From: Streptomyces albospinus
GTDB taxonomy: Bacteria > Actinomycetota > Actinomycetes > Streptomycetales > Streptomycetaceae
NCBI RefSeq assembly: GCF_014648695.1
Contig: NZ_BMRP01000015.1
Location: forward strand, 33,924-97,923
Length of the DNA: 64,000 bases
Reading direction: 5' to 3'
Positions within the stretch are counted from its first letter, which is position 1. Each line of letters starts with the position of its first letter. This document shows, piece by piece, positions 59,264 through 64,000 of the stretch. The position numbers and the translations under genes are program-made. The notes below the pieces were generated by a model. It had not been told where the DNA came from. It searched no databases and worked only from the letters and a program-made list of their open reading frames with translations.

Positions 59264-60597
59264 GGCGACGGTTCCTGGTGTCGGGGCGCGCTCGCGGCCC
59301 GGTGTGCGTCGGGCGGCGGGGCGACCTCGCGGCGCCGCCAGTCCTCCGGCAGCATCGCTTCCAGGACGTCGTCGACGGTGATGACCCCCAGCAGCACGCC
59401 GTCCTCGTCCACGACGGGCAGGGTGATCAGGTTGTAGTCCGTCATCAGCAGGGCGACATCCACCAGGTCGGTGTCGGGTCCCACGCGTACCGGATCCGGT
59501 TCGCTCACCTCCGCCAGCCTGGCCTCCGGCTCGGCCTGGAGAAGCGCCACCAGCCGGGCGGAAGCGGTCAGCCGCCCCTCCATGTCCGTCGTGTACGCGC
59601 TCGTCAGGGCCTCGGGTTGCAGCCTGCGGGAGTCCCGTACGGCCGCCAGGACCTCGGCGACGCGGGTGGTGCCCGGCAGCGCCAGGAAGTCCATGCCCAT
59701 CAGCCCGCCCGCGCTGTCGGCGTTGAAGCCCATCAGCGTCAGCACCTTGGCGCGCTGCCCGGCCGGCATCAGCTCCAGCACCAGGCGGCGGCGGCCCTGC
59801 GGCAGGTCGCCGATCGCATCGGCCGCGTCATCGGCGCGCATCCGGCCGAGCACCGCGGCGATCTCCTCGTCGGTACGGGCACCGAGGAGCCGGGTGGCCA
59901 GGTCCTCCTCCAGCTCCTCGAAGACGTCGGCTTCCAGTTCCGGGTCCTGGTGGACGTGCCCGAGGATCTCGCTCTCCTCGTCCTTCGACGCCTCTTCGAG
60001 CAGGTCGGCGATCTCTGCCGGCCGCAGCCCCCGGATCCGGACCGTCGGGCGCCGTACCAGCGCGCTGCGGCGATGCCCGATCAGCGGCTCGAAGCTCTTC
60101 CAGTCCCGGCACCGGTGCTCGTGCGCATGCTCCCCGAAGACCCAGAGGAGCCGGCGCGGCCGATGGGTGTCGACGCAGAACAGCAGCCACTGCCCGTTGC
60201 GGTACGCCAGTTCCACGTCAGAGGCCCGCACCAGCCGGGCCTCTGCCACGTCGATCAGCCGGTGACCGAGCACATCGGCGCGGAGCAGCACCTCCCCCTC
60301 GCGCCGTACGAACGGCCGCAGATCCACCTTGGCGCTCTCCAGCCGGACGAGTCCGCCCCCGTCGAAGGAGTCCACCTGCTCGACGGGAACGAACAGCTCG
60401 CGCCCTCCGACACCGGCCACCAACCCCGTCACGACCGGGTAGTCCGCCCCGCGCAGCCGCACGATCACATCGGCCAGCCGCCCCAGCACCCGGCCGCCCC
60501 GGTCCGCCATCGGCCGCTTGACCAGCGCGGACAGGTACAGCACCGGCGTCCGCTCCTCGCGTGCCGGGGGTCTCGACGAAGACGGACTGACGGCCAT
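59260..60597 (-). CDS. PRC-barrel/MgtE-N/CBS-domain protein
   Basis: A 445-residue soluble protein. Residues 20-130 are two PRC-barrel units (KRPMADRGGRVLGRLADVIVR and ELFVPVEQVDSF). Residues 190-310 match the MgtE N-domain superhelix (EEESKDEESEILGHVHQDPELEADVFEELEEDL as landmarks). Residues 320-425 are two CBS domains (FLALPGTTRVAEVLAAV and LPVVDEDGVLLGVITVDDVLEAM). The MgtE membrane domain is absent. Its stop overlaps the start of the Nramp-like gene, so it very likely is that carrier's regulatory partner, gating by Mg2+ as in MgtE. Confidence 0.85.
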   Translation of the reverse strand: MAVSPSSSRPPAREERTPVLYLSALVKRPMADRGGRVLGRLADVIVRLRGADYPVVTGLVAGVGGRELFVPVEQVDSFDGGGLVRLESAKVDLRPFVRREGEVLLRADVLGHRLIDVAEARLVRASDVELAYRNGQWLLFCVDTHRPRRLLWVFGEHAHEHRCRDWKSFEPLIGHRRSALVRRPTVRIRGLRPAEIADLLEEASKDEESEILGHVHQDPELEADVFEELEEDLATRLLGARTDEEIAAVLGRMRADDAADAIGDLPQGRRRLVLELMPAGQRAKVLTLMGFNADSAGGLMGMDFLALPGTTRVAEVLAAVRDSRRLQPEALTSAYTTDMEGRLTASARLVALLQAEPEARLAEVSEPDPVRVGPDTDLVDVALLMTDYNLITLPVVDEDGVLLGVITVDDVLEAMLPEDWRRREVAPPPDAHRAASAPRHQEPSP

Positions 60598-60805
60598 CGC
60601 TCTGCCCTACCGAGGTGTACGGGATCGGTCGTGTCGGCACCGCCGCGGTTGCCCGCGGCTAGAAGACCTCTGCCCTTTTTCGCGTCATCTGCCGCATCTC
60701 CTGAGAAATGCCACATGAACAACGTATCCCCCGGTGGACGTCTCCCGAGGCCGGCGGGGCTCAGGTCCTGGCCTGGGTCACGGAGTCGGCTTCACGGTGT
60801 CGGCT

Positions 60806-62149
60806 TCACGCCATCGACATCCAGCGGGCGAACGGCTCCTGTACGTCCTGGGGCGCTGCGGACAGGGCGGCGGGGTCCGGTTCGGCAGCGGTGACCTGGG
60901 GGAGGTGGACGACGATGTCGAACGATTCGAGCGGGCTCTGGTCGGCGTAGTACGTGCCGTAGCGCTGCTCCGAGACGGTCCGCAGGGCGGTCGTGTCGGC
61001 TGCGGACAGGCGCCGCAGGTCGGCGGCGAAGGGGCCGCTGTGGGTGGCGTTCATGATCCCGTCGAGGCTCGCGGGCCGGGGCGCCTCTTCCAGTTCCGCG
61101 AAAAGTGTGCCGGTGTAGAACTCGGGCGCCGTGTTGAGGGTCTGCCCGGTTCCCGTCGTCGTGCCGATGACCAGGTAGTCCGAGCCCAGCCGGTCGGCCA
61201 GGTGCGCACCGGCCATCGGCATGACGGGCATACCGGGCATGGCGTGCGGTGCGCGTTGCAGATGCCCGTTGTGGGCGGCGAGGACGATCCGGTCCTCGCG
61301 CTCCAGCACCCACCCGACGGTGTCCGCGAGCCTCGCGTCGCGGATGAGGGACATCGCGTCCCGGCTTCCGCGGGCCATCTCGCGGTGCATCGCATCAAGG
61401 GTGACCGTGACGCGCAGCGAGTGGAGTGCCCGCGCATAGGCCTCGGCGGTGGTGCGCCGTACGCAGGTCAGGCGCCGGCTCGTCAGGTGCGCCACGAGGT
61501 CGGCGAGGCCGGCCGTCAGCGCGTTCCGGCGCTCCGGCGCGAGGTCCCCGTAGGCGGCGATGGCCGCGGGCGCGGCGAACGCGGAGGGCGCCGCGAAGGC
61601 GGCGGCGGTCTCCCGCAGGGCCGGGTCGACCGGGAACTCGGGGTCGGCCAGCGCGAGGTAGGCGATCACGGCGTCGAGGCCGGGCAGCAGGGACACCATC
61701 GAGCCGGGCATGTCGATCCCGTGGAAGCCGACCGGGCGCGCGGCCGAGCGGTTGTGCCGCCGCATCCACTCCAGGTGGGCGCGCATCGGTTCCCAGGCCC
61801 CCATCAGCGACGTCATGCCGTTCGCCATCACATGGCCGAGCCGGTCGGCGGTGTCGTCCCCGTCGCCGCGGACCCAGCTGTCGACCAGCGCCCCTTCGAC
61901 GAATCCGGATTCCATCGCGTAGGCGCTGAACCCGTGCCGTTCGACCAGGTAGCGCAGCAGCCGGTGACGGAGCTGGAAGAACTCCCGGTTGTAGTGCGCG
62001 CTCTCGCCGATCGCCACCACGCGGGCGTCGCCGATCGCCTGGTCCAGCCATTCCAGATCGTCCAGCGGCGCCGCCGGGTCCAGCGTGCGGAGCGGTATCA
62101 CCGCCTCGTCGCTCAACCGGGCGGATGCCATGGAGGTGTTGGTGGTCAC
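60806..62149 (-). CDS. Erythromycin esterase family protein (second copy)
   Basis: A 447-residue Ere-family protein and distant paralogue of the one at 33.8 kb. Landmarks are VVAIGESAHYNREFFQLRHR (about residues 45-64), YAMESGFVEGALVDSWVRGDG, GIDMPGSMVS and LAAHNGHLQRAPHA (about 296-309). The GTG at 62149 has GAGAGG upstream. It is divergent from a winged-helix regulator with 55 bp between starts, which probably represses it. There is no leader ORF or strong hairpin here, so its control differs from the first copy. Activity on macrolides is not certain. Confidence 0.83.
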   Translation of the reverse strand: MTTNTSMASARLSDEAVIPLRTLDPAAPLDDLEWLDQAIGDARVVAIGESAHYNREFFQLRHRLLRYLVERHGFSAYAMESGFVEGALVDSWVRGDGDDTADRLGHVMANGMTSLMGAWEPMRAHLEWMRRHNRSAARPVGFHGIDMPGSMVSLLPGLDAVIAYLALADPEFPVDPALRETAAAFAAPSAFAAPAAIAAYGDLAPERRNALTAGLADLVAHLTSRRLTCVRRTTAEAYARALHSLRVTVTLDAMHREMARGSRDAMSLIRDARLADTVGWVLEREDRIVLAAHNGHLQRAPHAMPGMPVMPMAGAHLADRLGSDYLVIGTTTGTGQTLNTAPEFYTGTLFAELEEAPRPASLDGIMNATHSGPFAADLRRLSAADTTALRTVSEQRYGTYYADQSPLESFDIVVHLPQVTAAEPDPAALSAAPQDVQEPFARWMSMA

Positions 62150-62181
62150 GTCAAGCCTCTCTCGAACCGGGCATGTGCAGT

Positions 62182-62193
62182 CCCAAGTTTGGG
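62182..62193. promoter_or_regulatory. Operator-like CCCAAG-TTTGGG
   Basis: A 12-bp near-palindrome (one mismatch at the centre) in the 55-bp spacer between the esterase and the regulator. ACCAAATGTGGG follows at 62200 as a second imperfect half. It lies where a repressor of both genes would bind. Confidence 0.5.
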
Positions 62194-62204
62194 AACAGTA
62201 CCAA

Positions 62205-62810
62205 ATGTGGGATCGTCGACGGGTGGACACGCTTGATCTGCTTCTGCACCCGGTACGGCTGCGCATCGTGCACGCCCTGTCCGGCGGGCACGCCCGCACC
62301 ACCTCCGACCTGTGCGCCCGGCTGACCGACGTCCCCAGAACCTCCGTGTACCGGCACGTCGGACTGCTGGCCGAAGGGGGCGTACTGGAGGTCGCCGACG
62401 AGCAGCGGGTACACGGCGCCGTGGAGCGCCGCTACCGGCTGCGCAGGGAACGGGCCGTGATCGACGCGGACGCGGCGGCCTCGATGTCCCTGGACGACCA
62501 CCGCCGGGGATTCACCGCCGCCATGGCCGTGCTGCTCGCCGAATTCAACTCCTACCTCGGCAGAGAAGGAGCCGACCCCACCGCCGACTCCGTCGGATAC
62601 CGCCAGGGCACCCTCTGGCTCAGCCCGGACGAACTCATCGAACTGATCGGCGAACTGCGTAGCGCCTTCGCGGCGAGGTCGGCCAACACCCCCGCGCCGG
62701 GCCGCAGTCCGCACCTGATGAGCGCGATCTTCTTCCCGGGCGATGCGGGGCCGGGAGCCCCTGCCGGTTCCCCGACCGCGGAATCGGCCCCGGAGTCCCC
62801 GGAGGATTAG
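62205..62810 (+). CDS. ArsR-like winged-helix regulator
   Basis: A 201-residue regulator with an ArsR/HTH_20-type winged helix: LLHPVRLRIVHALSGGHARTTSDLCARLTDVPRTSVYRHVGLLAEGGVL (landmarks LLHPVRLRIVHAL and TSVYRHVGLL). The second part is helical and acidic and would bind a ligand. ATG at 62205 is used; a GTG at 62223 is also possible, as the first six residues (MWDRRR) are not conserved. It is divergent from the second erythromycin-esterase-like gene, its likely target. Confidence 0.83.
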   Translation: MWDRRRVDTLDLLLHPVRLRIVHALSGGHARTTSDLCARLTDVPRTSVYRHVGLLAEGGVLEVADEQRVHGAVERRYRLRRERAVIDADAAASMSLDDHRRGFTAAMAVLLAEFNSYLGREGADPTADSVGYRQGTLWLSPDELIELIGELRSAFAARSANTPAPGRSPHLMSAIFFPGDAGPGAPAGSPTAESAPESPED

Positions 62811-62812
62811 CG

Positions 62813-63406
62813 CACGGTCGCCGTACCGGCCGGGGCATCGGCAAGCGCCTCATGGACGCCGCACTCGCCCACGCCGACGGGCGCGCCGGCATCTTCTCCT
62901 CCAGCGTGCACCCGGGCGCCACCCGGCGGTACCGGCTCGCCGGCTTCTCGCTCCACCCGCAGATGCGGATGGTGGGCACCGTCGACCGGTCCACGCTCCC
63001 CGCGGTCGGCGGCCTCCGGGAGGGCCGGGCCGACGACGTCGCGTGGATGGACGCGTTGGACCGGCGGCTGCGCCTCGCGGGCCACGGGCCCGACCACGGG
63101 TATCTGCTCGACAGGCTGCGGCTGGTGGCGTCCCGGGATCGGACCAGGCCGGGGTACGCCTACATCGACGGCCGCGGACGGGCGTCACTGCCGGCCGCCG
63201 CGCATCCGCAGACCGCGCAGCGGCTGCTGCGGGAAGCGCCCGCCGCGTCGCGCGGCAGGACTCTGGTCAACTGCATCACCACGCCCAACGAGTGGGCGAT
63301 CGACGTCGGACCGGCCGCCCGTCTCGACATCGGGCAGGAGGGCTGTCTCGCGGTACGCGGCCGGGCCGTCCCCGCCAACTACCTTGCCAGCGGGCACTTT
63401 CCCTGA
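62813..63406 (+). pseudogene. GNAT acetyltransferase, N-terminus lost
   Basis: The frame begins abruptly in the acetyl-CoA-binding motif (GRRTGRGIGKRLMDAAL) directly after the stop of the regulator gene, with the N-terminal 60-90 residues of a GNAT domain missing. The rest (SSVHPGATRRYRLAGFSLHPQM and a second domain to residue 184) is intact and open. Translation could begin at ATG 62852. A deletion joining the two genes is the simplest reading. Confidence 0.65.
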
Positions 63407-63455
63407 AGCGGAGCCCCCGCTCGACAACTCCGGCCCGCTCCCGTCGGAGCAACAG

Positions 63456-63488
63456 AAAAACCCCGACTGCAATGCACAGTCAGGGTTT
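63456..63488. terminator. AAAAACCCCGACTG hairpin terminator
   Basis: AAACCC-GACTG pairs with CAGTC-GGGTTT around CAATGCA with one C/A mismatch, flanked by A and T runs. It would work in both directions. The following 63490-63600 is AT-rich and holds the promoter of the helicase gene. Confidence 0.75.
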
Positions 63489-63601
63489 GACAAGTGAGGC
63501 TTTACTCTGCGTATATTGAGCGTTTTCATGCCGCAAAAAAGTACGCATCAAAGAGTCTGACACCAAATTACTAATGCAGAGAATAATCGAGCGGAGCTGA
63601 A

Positions 63602-64000
63602 TTGTCAAACGAGGAACTGCGGAAGGAGCAGGAATTCGTGGACCTGCTCCACGAACGCCTCGACGCCCTGCGGTCCGGGGCACGGACGGCCGTGGCCGAG
63701 GCCCTGCCGCAGGCCGGCGGAACCTTCCAGGCGCGTCTGGAGCGCGATGTGATGGTCGCCGAACAGGCCGAACTGCTGGCGGGTTTCGAGGCCGGCGAAC
63801 ACGGGCTGTGCTTCGGGCGGCTGGCATTCCGGGACGGCCGCGACCACCACATCGGCCGGATCGGCATCCGGCAGGACGACGCCGACCGCACCCCGCTGGT
63901 CATCGACTGGCGGGCCGATGTCGCCCGGCCGTTCTACCTCGCCACCGGGCACACCCCCATGGGCCTGCGGCGCAGGCGCCACCTGACCACACAAGGCCGG
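63602..64000 (+). CDS. HelD-family helicase, N-terminal part (runs off window)
   Basis: The first 133 residues of a HelD/HelR-type superfamily 1 helicase that binds RNA polymerase. Landmarks are EELRKEQEFVDLLHERLDALR (coiled N-terminus), HIGRIGIRQDD, TPLVIDWRADVARPFY and MGLRRRRHL. HelD proteins remove stalled or drug-bound polymerase and in some actinomycetes protect from rifamycins. The start is taken as TTG 63602 after GGAG. I see no rifamycin-associated element upstream, but the promoter region is unusually AT-rich. The ATPase domain lies beyond the window. Confidence 0.82.
   Translation, partial: MSNEELRKEQEFVDLLHERLDALRSGARTAVAEALPQAGGTFQARLERDVMVAEQAELLAGFEAGEHGLCFGRLAFRDGRDHHIGRIGIRQDDADRTPLVIDWRADVARPFYLATGHTPMGLRRRRHLTTQGR

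Noticed and set aside
60598..60805. A magnesium riboswitch upstream of the Nramp/CBS operon
   Set aside because: I could not find the conserved helices or core of the M-box class in this 208-bp stretch.
63490..63600. A rifamycin-associated element before the HelD gene
   Set aside because: The palindromic TTGCGGCAA core is not present; only an unrelated GCCGCAA occurs.

Overview
The window reads as accessory-arm DNA from a Streptomyces-type actinomycete. The evidence is very high GC with strong third-position GC bias, GTG and TTG starts next to purine-rich ribosome binding sites, many small regulators paired with single oxidoreductases, and actinomycete families such as SPW, DUF3040, DUF2180, DUF2231, DoxX and HelD. 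I saw no rRNA, tRNA, CRISPR array, insertion sequence or phage module.

Region 1 (0-5 kb and 12-20 kb borders): a dienelactone hydrolase, an MmyB-type regulator divergent from a flavodoxin-fold quinone reductase, and then the main object. This is a leftward operon (15.2 to 3.1 kb) of two NRPS genes, an MFS exporter and a SnoaL-like small protein. The NRPS layout is A-T-C, then half-C-A-T-C-A-T-C-T. The A-domain pocket residues read as valine-like, a perfect serine code and threonine-like. There is no thioesterase, no MbtH gene, and the last carrier domain has no A domain. Upstream lie a 1.1 kb gene-free control region, a frameshifted VOC gene and a complete heme-oxygenase-like diiron oxidase (HDO), followed by a second MFS transporter.

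Region 2 (19-34 kb): small regulator/enzyme pairs. They include a TetR/hydrolase pair with two near-identical palindromes, and a LysR gene flanked on both sides by the same ATAGG-N5-CCTAT element, which ties a haloacetate-dehalogenase-like gene to a tartrate/malate dehydrogenase. Also here are an aminotransferase, a P450, a 16-bp tandem repeat array and two medium-chain alcohol dehydrogenases. Decayed genes (an SDR remnant and a frameshifted Old Yellow Enzyme remnant) lie in between.

Region 3 (33.5-48 kb): an erythromycin-esterase homologue preceded by an 8-residue leader ORF and a strong nested hairpin (a likely attenuator). Next is an operon of three poorly known proteins, two of which carry zinc ribbons and two of which share an unusual motif. 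Then come a RecF-like ATPase, an unknown 608-residue protein, a DUF1963 protein and a macrolide-type glycosyltransferase.

Region 4 (48-57 kb): a stress-like cluster of carbonic anhydrase, DUF2180, SPW-DUF3040 fusion, DoxX, an Fe-S-type ArsR/SufR regulator divergent from a truncated DUF2231 gene, a membrane acyltransferase with TetR, a membrane-tethered Mrr-like nuclease, small membrane proteins and a DUF4118 sensor.

Region 5 (57-64 kb): an Nramp-like transporter overlapping a PRC/MgtE-N/CBS gene, a second erythromycin-esterase homologue divergent from an HTH regulator, a truncated GNAT gene, and the start of a HelD-family helicase that runs off the window.
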